DNA of 64,000 nt from Streptococcus phocae. Lineage in GTDB: Bacteria; Bacillota; Bacilli; Lactobacillales; Streptococcaceae. The stretch lies in NCBI RefSeq assembly GCF_001302265.1, contig NZ_LHQM01000003.1, positions 62,001 through 126,000 of the forward strand, read 5' to 3'. Positions within the stretch are counted from its first letter, which is position 1. Every line of letters begins with the position of its first letter. Below are positions 55,425 to 64,000 of this stretch, piece by piece. The notes beneath the pieces are model-generated. The model was not told where the DNA came from and ran no database searches. It was given only the letters and a program-made list of their open reading frames with translations. The position numbers and the translations under genes were made by a program.

Positions 55425-57422
55425 TTAGGCTCCTTTCAAAATAAGCATTGACATTTGATTTTCCTTCTTCATTTGTAGAGAGAGTTGTATCACAGAAATG
55501 CCAACAAACAATAACAGTACCAAGAAAGCAATCATGATATTCGTTGCTAGAAAAACACTTCCAAGAAAACCAAGCAAGAAAACAACTATTTGTGCTAATA
55601 GATAGTTTTTATGAATTTCTAAGAAACGAAGGCCTGCTATACGTTTAATCAAGATATCTCGTCTAAATTCTTCAAAATACAGTTGATTCATTGTATGAAA
55701 GAGCAAAATAGATGTTAAAATGCCTAATATTGCTCCAGCAGTCATTAACCAAACCTCTCTTTGCATATTATCTAATAAGGTTTGATGGATATGATAACCT
55801 GTCTGAAGTTCAGAAATCCAGTTTTTAAGTCCATGTTCTGCAATCAAAGATTTAGTGTCTCCTAAATTATCAAAAAAGAAATAGGACTGTAGTGATTCCT
55901 CCCAGAAAGAGTAAGATTGTTGACCGGTTGAATGAGGTGTTAAAACAATGATAATCGGATCACTAAGAAACTGTTGGTACGATAGAGGAGTTGTGTTATA
56001 GACGAATCGCTGATGTCCACTTTCCACATAAGAAACTGTTGCTTGCATTTCTTGACGACTATCCTCACTAGCCATCAAATTAGTGATTTGGTCTTCAAAG
56101 ACTGTTTTATAATGAGTTTCATCTGGACGAAGCTTATCAGGTAATAAAAGGACAAACTCACCAACATCTAATTGATTGATTTTCTTTTCAATTTCAGGCG
56201 CCACTGGGATATCTTGCCGTTTTAAATAGTTGGGAGTAACAATCACGACATTGCCTTCAGGTTCATAATTCTCATGAAAGGATGAAACGGCGTGACTACT
56301 TTGCATTCCTTGTTCAACGAGATAGTGTCTGGAAAGAATGGCGCTTTGTTCTTCAACTGCTTGATCAATCACTTGGAACCAAGTTTTCTTTTTTTCAACC
56401 GTTTCTTCGTCATAGCTTATCGAAGCTGCCTGACGCCCAAAACTCAAGGCGACTAACTGATTTTCTTTTTGCCAAATCTCATGTCCTTTATCTTGTTGTT
56501 GAAAAGCTTGTGAATAAATCAGTGTTCGACTAACACCAATAGAAACAATGATGACCGCTAAAAGTTGACCGATTAAAATCAGGCTTATAATCCCTCTGAC
56601 CGGAATTTGTCCCTTGATAACCTGCATCAAGTGGACTTTTTTAATCCCGACAGCAAATAAACTGGTGAAAAACAAGGAAATAGCCAGCAATAGCAGATTA
56701 TAGAGAACTAGACTAGCGCCAATACTATAAAAGACAATCAAAGGAATTGAAACCACTATTTTTAGGCTAATGACTAAAATAAAACTAGCTACTAGACCTA
56801 TCAAGGCATTAATCAGGTCTTGACCAAATGGTCTCACAAAAATTCGCCAGCATCTTTCACCAGAAATCAAACGAATACCAGCTGTCCTTAACGCACGAAT
56901 TTGACTAATTAAACTAAGTGCTCCAAAGGTTAAGAAGAAAATCAATAATCCGATTAGTTGAAAACCATTACCTAGTGTAGAAGCTAACCGAGTGAAAAAA
57001 GAGGGATTAGTCAAATAAATTCTCGTCAATCCTACATCATTTAATTCTGTTCTTAACAAATCCAAGTCCAAATGACCATTAAAGATAAAATAGTTAGTCA
57101 AAGTACTACTATTTTTAGAATCTCCCAGTGATTTTTCAGTAAGCCCTCTTGGTAATTTTCCAGTCCCAAATTTTGTATAAGAAAAGACTGCTTTTCCGTC
57201 TGGTCCAGTTTCTTGATGCTGAATAGCAATAAGACTATCTGTTTCTTGTGCCAGTCTTTCTAAACGTTCAGCAACCTCATCAAAAGTAACATCAGATGAA
57301 GCATCCATTACCGCAACACTAGGATAATAATAAGAAACATAAGTATCCGACCAGATGGTAATGACCCACACTAAAAAGAGACTAACAAGTAAATTAGATA
57401 AAAGGATAAAAACTCTTTTCAT
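55425..57422 (-). CDS. Bacteriocin-associated integral membrane protein (DUF1430 family), locus 2
   Basis: 665 residues with the same topology as the locus 1 protein: N-terminal helix, extracytoplasmic segment, three to four helices (about 150-310), a large extracytoplasmic region (about 315-570) and a C-terminal three-helix block. Shared motifs include RALRTAGIRLISG versus RDLRAAGIRYISG and EEFRRDILIKRIAGL versus EQFRRDILIKRLAGL. Partner of the ATPase at 54794. Likely self-protection or export for the locus 2 bacteriocin. Paralogy is clear; function inferred. Confidence 0.85.
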   Translation of the reverse strand: MKRVFILLSNLLVSLFLVWVITIWSDTYVSYYYPSVAVMDASSDVTFDEVAERLERLAQETDSLIAIQHQETGPDGKAVFSYTKFGTGKLPRGLTEKSLGDSKNSSTLTNYFIFNGHLDLDLLRTELNDVGLTRIYLTNPSFFTRLASTLGNGFQLIGLLIFFLTFGALSLISQIRALRTAGIRLISGERCWRIFVRPFGQDLINALIGLVASFILVISLKIVVSIPLIVFYSIGASLVLYNLLLLAISLFFTSLFAVGIKKVHLMQVIKGQIPVRGIISLILIGQLLAVIIVSIGVSRTLIYSQAFQQQDKGHEIWQKENQLVALSFGRQAASISYDEETVEKKKTWFQVIDQAVEEQSAILSRHYLVEQGMQSSHAVSSFHENYEPEGNVVIVTPNYLKRQDIPVAPEIEKKINQLDVGEFVLLLPDKLRPDETHYKTVFEDQITNLMASEDSRQEMQATVSYVESGHQRFVYNTTPLSYQQFLSDPIIIVLTPHSTGQQSYSFWEESLQSYFFFDNLGDTKSLIAEHGLKNWISELQTGYHIHQTLLDNMQREVWLMTAGAILGILTSILLFHTMNQLYFEEFRRDILIKRIAGLRFLEIHKNYLLAQIVVFLLGFLGSVFLATNIMIAFLVLLLFVGISVIQLSLQMKKENQMSMLILKGA

Positions 57423-57439
57423 AAAGTCCTCTCATTCTG

Positions 57440-57463
57440 AAAGCGGGCGGGACCAAGCCCGCC
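57440..57463. terminator. GC-rich hairpin between bacteriocin 2 and its membrane-protein gene
   Basis: GCGGGCGGG and CCCGCC pair around ACCAAG, within an AT-rich island; the plus strand continues CACTTTTTAT. It occupies the same position as the locus 1 hairpin (20807-20842). Confidence 0.7.
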
Positions 57464-57520
57464 CACTTTTTATATACTTTTCTTTATTTAATAGTACTAC
57501 GATAACTTACTAGGGTTTTA

Positions 57521-57814
57521 TCATCCTGCATCAAATACAACATTTTCACCTAAAGCTGTATTAATAAAAGCATAAGATGTTCTGGCTGCGACAGTAAAAG
57601 CAGTTTGTTGTCTGTTTCGTGTTGTACTTCCGACATAAGACCAATGATTTTTTGAACGGTGGTAATAATTTGAAATTGTTACCCAATTATTTGGATCATG
57701 GTGACCGCCATAAGTCCACTCAGCGCCACGATGAGATACAGCTAAGACAGGAAGCGCTATAGAAAATACTAAGATAGCAAGAGTTGTTCCAATTATTATT
57801 TTAATTTTTAACAT
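57521..57814 (-). CDS. Lactococcin-972-family bacteriocin, locus 2
   Basis: 97 residues. Signal peptide: KIKIIIGTTLAILVFSIALP with probable cleavage after VLA. Mature part about 72 residues: GAEWTYGGHHDPNNW, TISNYYHRSKNHWSYVGS, then AARTSYAFINTALGENVVF. It keeps the family order WTYG...SNYYH.SK.H...V...TS.A.I.T..GE seen at locus 1 but identity is low outside the motifs, so the peptides probably differ in range or immunity. No cysteines. Start ATG has only a weak SD (AAAGAAA). Consensus promoter at 57948-57976. Confidence 0.87.
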   Translation of the reverse strand: MLKIKIIIGTTLAILVFSIALPVLAVSHRGAEWTYGGHHDPNNWVTISNYYHRSKNHWSYVGSTTRNRQQTAFTVAARTSYAFINTALGENVVFDAG

Positions 57815-57947
57815 CGGATATTTCTTTTCTTATATAAAAAATACCTATTTATAATATTTAACATTTGTTTGAGAACTTGAAATAAGTAGAACTTTATTTA
57901 AAACTGTTCGAAAAATCAACAATAATTAAAACCTCATTTTTAAACAA

Positions 57948-57976
57948 ATTATAATATTATAATAAGCACACGTCAA
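57948..57976 (-). promoter_or_regulatory. Promoter of bacteriocin locus 2
   Basis: Minus-strand TTGACG (57976-57971), exactly 17 nt, TATAAT (57953-57948). Confidence 0.8.
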
Positions 57977-58084
57977 GCATTTATACACCAAATATTTGGG
58001 GAATTTTCTAATATTATATAAAAACTCAAAAAAGAAAAAATACTATAGATTTTTTTGTTAAATTATTCTAGTTCATACTATCAT

Positions 58085-58144
58085 TTAGTTTTTTTCCTGT
58101 TTAAATGGCTCTACACCTCTCTCTAATTGTCCTTCTCTTTGCAT
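58085..58144 (-). other. 19-codon ORF with SD in the island 2 right margin
   Basis: AGAAGG 6 nt before ATG at 58144; reads MQREGQLERGVEPFKQEKN and stops at 58085. It lies between the nup terminator and the bacteriocin promoter. Could be a fragment of a lost gene; translation uncertain. Confidence 0.25.
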
Positions 58145-58158
58145 AATGACCTTCTGAA

Positions 58159-58197
58159 AATAAAAAACGAGAACACATATCAAAATGTTCTCGTTTA
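58159..58197 (-). terminator. Terminator of the nupABC operon
   Basis: AAACGAGAACA (58165-58175) pairs perfectly with TGTTCTCGTTT (58186-58196); the minus strand ends TTTTTTATTTTC. A smaller CTCTCC-TTTTT-GGAGAG stem lies at about 58254-58271. Confidence 0.88.
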
Positions 58198-58298
58198 CTT
58201 TAAACTATCTAATTTTTGTATCTTCCATAGACAGGCGAAATAAAAATATTCACCTCTCTCCTTTTTGGAGAGTAGATTCGCTGCTTTGTTAATGTGTC

Positions 58299-59267
58299 TT
58301 ATTTTGATTTGATGTAATTAATACCATCAGCCTTAGGAGCAACGGCTTTTCCAAAGAAGGCTGCTAAAATCATAATAGTAAACAGATATGGTGCAATCTG
58401 CAAATAAACAGTAGGAATTTTTTCCAATAACGGTAGCTGACCGCCAATAACTGCTAAACTTTGTGACAAGCCAAAGAATAAGCTTGATAGCATCGCACCA
58501 ACTGGATTCCATTTTCCGAAAATCATTGCTGCCAAGGCGATGAATCCTGGTCCTAATATAGTGGTAACGGCAAAGTTAACAGAAATTGATTGTGCATAAA
58601 TGGCACCACCAATCCCACCTAGGAGACCTGAAATCATAACCCCATAATATTTCATCAAGTAAACATTAATACCAAGCGTATCTGCTGCTTGTGGGTGTTC
58701 GCCGACAGAGCGCAAACGCAAGCCAAATCTTGTCTTATATAGAATGAACCAAGCTAAGAAAGAGAAAGCCACAGCTAAGTATCCAATTAATGTGGTATTT
58801 CTAAAGAAGATGTCTCCAATAATTGGAATTTTTGACAAAATCGGAAAATCAAATTTACCAAAAGACTGTTGGATATTGTCTGTCTGACCTTTAGCATAGA
58901 TAACTTTAACTAAGAACACAGCTAAAGATGGAGCCAAAAGGTTAAGAACCGTTCCACTAACAATATGGTCAGCTCTAAAATTGATTGTCGCTACAGCATG
59001 AATCAAAGAAAAGAGTAAACCAACAATCCCACCGACTAGAACAGCAATCCAAGGAGTTGCTTTTCCAAAGGTTTCTGCAAATTCCAAGTTAAAGACAATC
59101 CCTGAAAAAGCTCCCATTACCATAATACCTTCTAGACCAACGTTAACAACTCCTGAACGTTCAGAAAAGGTACCACCAATACTTGTGAAGATCAATGGAG
59201 TGGCATAAATAAGCATTGAAGAAACCAATAATCCAAAAATAGTTACTAAACTCATCTTATTTACCAC
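58299..59267 (-). CDS. nupC: Nucleoside ABC transporter permease (NupC/RnsD-like)
   Basis: 322 residues, eight to ten helices of the branched-chain/ribose-type permease family. TPLIFTSIGGTFSERSGVVN and GLEGIMVMGAFSG are the conserved N-terminal signature; GLRLRSVGEHPQAADTLGI is the EAA-like loop contacting the ATPase. Overlaps nupB by 11 nt. With BmpA, NupA and NupB it forms a nucleoside importer like that of L. lactis and S. mutans. Confidence 0.92.
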   Translation of the reverse strand: MVNKMSLVTIFGLLVSSMLIYATPLIFTSIGGTFSERSGVVNVGLEGIMVMGAFSGIVFNLEFAETFGKATPWIAVLVGGIVGLLFSLIHAVATINFRADHIVSGTVLNLLAPSLAVFLVKVIYAKGQTDNIQQSFGKFDFPILSKIPIIGDIFFRNTTLIGYLAVAFSFLAWFILYKTRFGLRLRSVGEHPQAADTLGINVYLMKYYGVMISGLLGGIGGAIYAQSISVNFAVTTILGPGFIALAAMIFGKWNPVGAMLSSLFFGLSQSLAVIGGQLPLLEKIPTVYLQIAPYLFTIMILAAFFGKAVAPKADGINYIKSK

Positions 59268-60321
59268 CTTTCGTAAGCTTTTTAGGTTTAATCATGTAAC
59301 GTTCAATAAGGTAATGAGAACCTACAAAGAAAATAATAGAAGCAGTCACGACTTTAACCAACTCAGGTGGAATACCAGCAATATTCATTCCTGGAGCACC
59401 AATGTTTAAGACTCCAAATAGGAATGATGAAAAGAAAATGCCGATAGGTGAATTAGCAGCTAATAAACTAACAGCCATCCCATCAAAACCAACAGCTAGT
59501 GAACTTCCCTGTACAAAGACATTTTCAAATGTCCCGAGTCCTTCAACCACACCTCCAAGACCTGCTAAAGCTCCTGAAATAATCATTGATAAAATAATGG
59601 TACGTTTAGATGACATCCCCGCATATTCTGAAGCATGAGGGTTCAAACCTACTGATCGAATCTCAAAACCTAATGTTGTTTTGTTTAATAAGAACCAGAT
59701 AGCTGCAATGGCAATAATGGCAAAGAAAATGCCGATATTTAAACGTGAATTATTCGTCAGATCAGATAACCATTGACTCTGATAAGTCGCATTATCACCA
59801 ACTTGTATTGTTGAGTCAATACTTTGTTTCACATGATCAGGATAGCCTTTTTGAATAATGGCATTACCAATGTATAAGATGATATAGTTCATCATGATGG
59901 TGACAATAACTTCACTTGTCCCTAGATAAGCTCTAAGGATTCCCGGAACAGCTCCCACGATACCGCCTGCGATCATACCAATCAAAATAGTCATAATAAT
60001 CATCATTGGACGAGGCATATCAGGGTTGATAAGTGCAAACCAACCTGCAGCAATCCAACCCGCTAACGCTTGACCAGATAATCCGATGTTAAAGAAACCT
60101 GCTCGACTGGCAACTGTAAAGCCAAGGGCAATTAGAATAAGTGGTCCCATGGCTCTAAAAATTTCACCAATATTTTTGATGCTTCCAAAAGCAATTTGGA
60201 ATAAACCTTCGTATCCCCAAATTGGGTCATAACCAAAGATAAACATGATAAGAGCGCCTAGTAAAAATCCTAGTAGAACCGAAATTACTGGCACTGCAAT
60301 TTTTTGTGCTTTTTTAGACAT
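59257..60321 (-). CDS. nupB: Nucleoside ABC transporter permease (NupB/RnsC-like)
   Basis: 354 residues from the ATG at 60321 (AAGGAGG 8 nt upstream; a longer frame to 60348 overlaps nupA coding). About ten helices; ASRAGFFNIGLSGQALAGW and the cytosolic loop GFEIRSVGLNPHASEYAGMS match the family. Overlaps nupA by 8 nt and nupC by 11 nt, so the three are translated in concert. Confidence 0.92.
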   Translation of the reverse strand: MSKKAQKIAVPVISVLLGFLLGALIMFIFGYDPIWGYEGLFQIAFGSIKNIGEIFRAMGPLILIALGFTVASRAGFFNIGLSGQALAGWIAAGWFALINPDMPRPMMIIMTILIGMIAGGIVGAVPGILRAYLGTSEVIVTIMMNYIILYIGNAIIQKGYPDHVKQSIDSTIQVGDNATYQSQWLSDLTNNSRLNIGIFFAIIAIAAIWFLLNKTTLGFEIRSVGLNPHASEYAGMSSKRTIILSMIISGALAGLGGVVEGLGTFENVFVQGSSLAVGFDGMAVSLLAANSPIGIFFSSFLFGVLNIGAPGMNIAGIPPELVKVVTASIIFFVGSHYLIERYMIKPKKLTKGGK

Positions 60322-61846
60322 GACTTTCCTCCTTGTCCACTGAGCCACCTGCCATCAAAATACCCAATTCTTGCTTATTGGTATTTTCTGGTAAAACGAT
60401 TCCTTGAATCTTACCATCATGGATAACTGCTATACGATCAGATAAATTCAAGATTTCATCAAGCTCAAAGCTCACAACAAGAATTGCCTTGCCTTTGTCA
60501 CGTTCTTCAATCAAGCGTCTATGGATGTACTCGATAGCACCAACATCCAATCCACGAGTCGGTTGGCTAACAATCAGTAGGTCTGGGTTACGATCAACTT
60601 CTCGAGCAATAATTGCTTTTTGCTGGTTACCACCTGAAAAACCTCGAGCGGGAACCAGTTCATTTGCGCCACGCACATCAAATTCCGTCATCAGTTGACG
60701 AGCATAGTCATTGATATTGCTATAGTTTAAAATCCCATTTTTGCTCAGTGGTTCTTTATAATAGGTTTGTAGCGCAATGTTCTCTGCTAAGGACAAATCG
60801 AGAACTAAACCATCCCTGTGTCTATCCTCAGGCACGTGTCCAACAGATAATTCTGTGATTTTACGAGAGGTTAGAGGGGTCACTTCCTTGCCTTTGATAT
60901 TAATGGAACCTGATTTGACTTTACGCAAACCAGTAATGGCTTGGATCAGTTCTGATTGCCCATTACCATCAATACCAGCGATGCCGACAATTTCACCAGC
61001 TCTAACATCAAGAGATAAGTTTTTAACGGCTAAGACACCACGATTCTCTGCTACTTCTAAATCTTTTATAGAGAGAACAACTTCTTTTGGCTCAGCCGCT
61101 TTTTTAGCAGTGGTAAAGGATACTGAACGTCCCACCATCATTTCAGCCAAGTCTTGCGAGCTTGCTCCTGCAACATCAACAGTTTCGATGCTCTTACCGC
61201 GACGGATAACGGTCACTCTATCAGCTACTGCTCTGATTTCATCCAGTTTGTGAGTGATTAAAATGATCGATTTACCTTCTTTGACAAGGTTGCGCATAAT
61301 ATTCATTAACTCTTGAATTTCTGACGGTGTCAACACTGCTGTTGGCTCATCAAAAATCAGGATATCCGCACCACGATAAAGGGTCTTTAAGATTTCAACC
61401 CGCTGTTGTGCTCCAACTGAAATATCAGCTACTTTTGCAGAAGGGTCTACAAACAAGCCATATTTTTCAGAAAGCTCTTTAATATCTTGACTTGCTTGTT
61501 TTAAGTCAAGGCAACCATTTTTAACGACTTCATTTCCCAAAATAATATTTTCGGCAACAGTAAATGCTTCAACCAACATAAAATGTTGGTGAACCATCCC
61601 AATACCTAATCGTGCAGATTTTGACGGAGAATCAATCGCAACAGATTTCCCATTAATAACAATTTCCCCACTAGTCGGCTCTAAAAGACCCGCTAGCATG
61701 TTCATCAACGTCGACTTACCAGCACCATTTTCTCCCAATAGTGCATGGATTTCGCCTTTTTTGACATTTAAATTAATATGGTCATTTGCAATAAAATCAC
61801 CAAATTTTTTCGTGATTTCTTTCATTTCAATGACATGCTGTGTCAT
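60314..61846 (-). CDS. nupA: Nucleoside ABC transporter ATPase (NupA/RnsB-like)
   Basis: 510 residues with two ABC cassettes: first Walker [13 protein letters not shown], signature ISVGAQQRVEI, Walker B LIFDEPTAVLT; second half GIDGNGQSEL (degenerate Walker A), signature FSGGNQQKAIIAREV and LIVSQPTRGLD. This is the sugar/nucleoside (CUT2/BMP) two-domain ATPase with the usual degenerate second site. Between bmpA (128 nt away across a terminator) and nupB. Confidence 0.94.
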   Translation of the reverse strand: MTQHVIEMKEITKKFGDFIANDHINLNVKKGEIHALLGENGAGKSTLMNMLAGLLEPTSGEIVINGKSVAIDSPSKSARLGIGMVHQHFMLVEAFTVAENIILGNEVVKNGCLDLKQASQDIKELSEKYGLFVDPSAKVADISVGAQQRVEILKTLYRGADILIFDEPTAVLTPSEIQELMNIMRNLVKEGKSIILITHKLDEIRAVADRVTVIRRGKSIETVDVAGASSQDLAEMMVGRSVSFTTAKKAAEPKEVVLSIKDLEVAENRGVLAVKNLSLDVRAGEIVGIAGIDGNGQSELIQAITGLRKVKSGSINIKGKEVTPLTSRKITELSVGHVPEDRHRDGLVLDLSLAENIALQTYYKEPLSKNGILNYSNINDYARQLMTEFDVRGANELVPARGFSGGNQQKAIIAREVDRNPDLLIVSQPTRGLDVGAIEYIHRRLIEERDKGKAILVVSFELDEILNLSDRIAVIHDGKIQGIVLPENTNKQELGILMAGGSVDKEESHV

Positions 61847-61938
61847 AAGGTAATTTTCCTTTCAATATCAATCTTTTACTTCAGTAAAGCTTGTCATGTG
61901 TCACAAGCTTTACTGAGATAAAAGTTATCTCAGTTCAA

Positions 61939-61968
61939 AAAAAGCGACCGACAAAGGTCGCCCTTTTC
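61939..61968 (-). terminator. Partial terminator between bmpA and nupA
   Basis: Minus strand GGGCGACC-TTTGTC-GGTCGC then TTTTTTT. Two further stems follow (GTAAAGCTTGTC...ACAAGCTTTAC at about 61880-61908, and ACTGAGATAA...TTATCTCAGT). They would favour high BmpA over membrane components. Confidence 0.85.
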
Positions 61969-61974
61969 TTGTAA

Positions 61975-63027
61975 TTATTTCTCAGGAACTTTAATGTCAC
62001 CAGATTTGATTTTGTCTTTAGCTTCTTTAACAGCTTTGATGCCTTCTTTAGAAAGGTTTGTTGTTGCAATATCAACTCCACCGTCTTTTAGACCGTAGAT
62101 TGTTGTTTTACCACCTGGGAATTTCCCTTTTGCGATTTGAGCATTAATCAACTGAACTGATTTACCAACCTTTTTGATAGAAGATACTAGGACAAAGTTT
62201 GAAGACTTACCATCTTTAGAAGTGTAATTTCCTTCACCTTTTTGGTCACGGTCAACACCGATTACCCAAACTTTGTTGTCTTCATCGCGTTTTTCGTTAA
62301 TAGCTTTTGCTTCGTTGAAAACACCTGCTCCAGTTCCGCCTGCTGCTTGATAAACAACGTCTGCACCTGCTGCATATTGTGCGGCAGCAATTGTTTTCCC
62401 TTTAGCCGCATCGCCAAATGAGCCAGCATAGTCAACTTTAATATTGATTGATTTGTCTACAGATTTAACCCCTGCTTCAAATCCTTTTTCAAAACGTGTG
62501 ATAACTGTGCCTTCCATACCACCAACAAAACCAACGGTTTTAGTTTTAGTAGTTTTAGCTGCAGCGACACCTGCTAGATAAGCTGCTTCATGATCAGCAA
62601 ACGTCACGCTCGCAACGTTATCTTTGTTATCAATGACTTCGTCAATAATAATAAAGTTTACATCGCTATTATCAGAAGCTGCTTTACTGATAGCATCTTT
62701 CAAGGCAAATCCAATACCATAAATGGCTTTGTAACCACTTGAAACGGCAGTATCAAGATTTGTTGCATACTCAGATTCACTTGTTGATTGGAAGTAATCA
62801 AAACCAGCACCTTTTTTAAGACCGTTTTCTTTACCCCAAGCTTGTAATCCTTCCCAAGCTGATTGGTTAAATGATTTATCATCAACACCGCCAGTATCAG
62901 TAACCATAGCAATTTTCAAATCAGTTTTGCCTTTGTGCGCATCTTTTGAAGCACCACGATTACCACAAGCTGCCAAACTTAATAAAGCGACAGAAGCCAA
63001 ACCAATACCAATAAATTTCTTGTTCAT
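61975..63027 (-). CDS. bmpA: BMP-family nucleoside-binding lipoprotein
   Basis: 350 residues from the ATG at 63027 (AGGAGGG upstream). Lipobox LLSLAACGN (Cys about 21). BMP fold: IAMVTDTGGVDDKSFNQSAW near 38, FVGGMEGTVITRFEKGF, AGADVVYQAAGGTGAGVF. PnrA-like binding protein for purine/pyrimidine nucleosides, delivering substrate to NupABC. Between cdd and nupA on the minus strand. A second hydrophobic-free linker is normal. Confidence 0.94.
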   Translation of the reverse strand: MNKKFIGIGLASVALLSLAACGNRGASKDAHKGKTDLKIAMVTDTGGVDDKSFNQSAWEGLQAWGKENGLKKGAGFDYFQSTSESEYATNLDTAVSSGYKAIYGIGFALKDAISKAASDNSDVNFIIIDEVIDNKDNVASVTFADHEAAYLAGVAAAKTTKTKTVGFVGGMEGTVITRFEKGFEAGVKSVDKSINIKVDYAGSFGDAAKGKTIAAAQYAAGADVVYQAAGGTGAGVFNEAKAINEKRDEDNKVWVIGVDRDQKGEGNYTSKDGKSSNFVLVSSIKKVGKSVQLINAQIAKGKFPGGKTTIYGLKDGGVDIATTNLSKEGIKAVKEAKDKIKSGDIKVPEK

Positions 63028-63117
63028 GAATATGAACCCTCCTAAAAATGTTTCTAGCAAGTAAACTGCTGAAAGAATATATAAAGCCTTATGGCTAGAT
63101 AACGAAATAAAGTCAGA

Positions 63118-63507
63118 TTATGACAAATCTGTAAAGGAATAAGGCAGTAAGTCACCCACAGTTCGTGTTTCAGTGCGACCATCCTTAGCAATCAAGGTTA
63201 CCGGAGTTGTTGCATCACAAAACTCTGACATCACTTGACGACAAGCTCCACAAGGCGAAATCGGCGACTGGGTTTCACCATAGATGGCAATTTCAGAAAA
63301 CTGTTGATGGCCTTCCGAAACTGCCTTAAAAATAGCCGTTCTTTCCGCACAATTGCTTAATCCAAAGCTGGCATTTTCAACATTGCATCCCGTGTAAATA
63401 TGACCATCTTTTGTTTTTAGTGCTGCACCTACCGGAAAATGAGAATAAGGGACGTAAGCATTTTTACTTGCAGCAATTGCCAAAGAAATTAAATCAGTAG
63501 CCACCAT
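63118..63507 (-). CDS. cdd: Cytidine deaminase
   Basis: 129 residues from the ATG at 63507 with AAAGG about 11 nt upstream (a GTG at 63519 gives 133). Zinc ligands in [18 protein letters not shown] (Cys-x-Ala-Glu) and [10 protein letters not shown]. Converts (deoxy)cytidine to (deoxy)uridine. Overlaps deoC by 14 nt, forming the pyrimidine nucleoside catabolic operon with it and bmpA. Confidence 0.94.
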   Translation of the reverse strand: MVATDLISLAIAASKNAYVPYSHFPVGAALKTKDGHIYTGCNVENASFGLSNCAERTAIFKAVSEGHQQFSEIAIYGETQSPISPCGACRQVMSEFCDATTPVTLIAKDGRTETRTVGDLLPYSFTDLS

Positions 63508-64000
63508 TTGCTGTTTCACCTTTCATGATGGTTACTCCTGCAGACGTTCCAATACGAGTAGCACCTGCTTCAATAAAGGCTAGTGCATCTTCTAACGAAC
63601 GTGCTCCTCCTGCAGCTTTGACACCGACATCAGGTCCAACTGTCTGGCGCATCAATTTAACATCTGATACCGTCGCACCTCCAGTTGAGAAGCCAGTAGA
63701 TGTTTTCACAAAGTCAGCACCTGCTTTAACAGCTAACTGACACGCTTTGACTTTTTCGTCATCTGTCAACAAAGCTGTTTCGATAATCACTTTGACTAAA
63801 TGATCGCCACTAGCTTCGACAACAGCACGAACATCGTCTTCAACAGCTTGATAATCACCTTGTTTTAAAAGACCAATATTGATAACCATATCAATTTCAT
63901 CGGCACCTTTTTCAATAGCGTCTTTTGTTTCAAAAGCTTTTGTCGCTGATGTGGTTGCACCAAGTGGGAAGCCTACAACGGTACAAACTTTGACATCTGA
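63494..64000 (-). CDS. deoC: Deoxyribose-phosphate aldolase, partial, 5' end outside window
   Basis: The last ~169 codons are present: [43 protein letters not shown] (catalytic Lys region), [14 protein letters not shown] with the Schiff-base Lys, and [14 protein letters not shown]. It splits deoxyribose-5-phosphate to acetaldehyde and glyceraldehyde-3-phosphate. Ends 63494, overlapping cdd. First part lies beyond 64000. Confidence 0.95.
   Translation of the reverse strand, partial: SDVKVCTVVGFPLGATTSATKAFETKDAIEKGADEIDMVINIGLLKQGDYQAVEDDVRAVVEASGDHLVKVIIETALLTDDEKVKACQLAVKAGADFVKTSTGFSTGGATVSDVKLMRQTVGPDVGVKAAGGARSLEDALAFIEAGATRIGTSAGVTIMKGETANGGY

Noticed and set aside
57815-57880. 18-codon frame overlapping the bacteriocin 2 start
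   Set aside because: No ribosome site and AT-rich random composition.

Overview
The window looks like the chromosome of a pyogenic-group Streptococcus (S. pyogenes / S. dysgalactiae type). The support is low GC, typical streptococcal gene content (split coaB/coaC, SirTM-macrodomain operon, bceAB-type module, pgcA, bmpA-nupABC), strong AGGAGG-type ribosome sites and a ComX-type box before dprA. No rRNA, tRNA, CRISPR array or intact prophage was seen. The species call is inference from gene content only.

Left core block (1-16.2 kb). A flavin-based electron-transfer cluster opens the window: an ApbE flavin transferase running off the left edge, an FMN-binding lipoprotein, a polyprenyl diphosphate synthase and a membrane-extended type-II NADH dehydrogenase, all on the minus strand, with a divergent EetB/HepI-like membrane protein. 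A near-perfect CcpA cre site lies in the ndh2 leader. Next come a four-gene antimicrobial-peptide sensing/detox module (BceAB transporter, two-component system), a PASTA protein, and housekeeping genes trmFO, topA, dprA, rnhB and rbgA.

Accessory island 1 (about 16.3-25.3 kb). It contains a decayed integrase with an excisionase-like remnant, an IS3-type transposase tail, a lactococcin-972-type bacteriocin locus (bacteriocin, seven-helix-class membrane protein, ABC ATPase, two small proteins), a relaxase C-terminal fragment, an intact AAA-ATPase + DUF4435 pair, and debris of conjugative-element genes. This looks like the scar of an integrated conjugative element whose bacteriocin and putative defence cargo survived.

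Middle core block (25.4-46.8 kb). DUF1836 regulator, hemolysin III homologue and lipid kinase; a YtxH stress protein with a 35-residue partner; an ABC-F protein behind a promoter-proximal terminator; a vitamin B6 salvage locus (PdxU-like ECF component, pyridoxal kinase with an apparent ATT start, divergent PdxR) with exactly superimposed divergent promoters; an ATP-cone protein; cardiolipin synthase; formate-THF ligase; the lipoylation/ADP-ribosylation operon (truncated lipoate ligase, OYE, luciferase-like oxidoreductase, GcvH-L, macrodomain, SirTM, LplA); the pantothenate/CoA genes coaB (probably leaderless), coaC and panT; and phosphoglucomutase.

Accessory island 2 (about 46.8-58.2 kb). A Gabija-like pair (OLD/TOPRIM ATPase nuclease and UvrD-type helicase), a large Upf1/Dna2-like helicase gene broken by two single-base losses in A runs, and a second, divergent lactococcin-972-type locus with the same gene order as the first. 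Two paralogous bacteriocin loci and two ATPase/TOPRIM-type putative defence pairs within 40 kb are the most unusual feature of the window.

Right block (58.3-64 kb). Nucleoside uptake and catabolism: deoC (running off the right edge), cdd, bmpA and nupABC, all on the minus strand.
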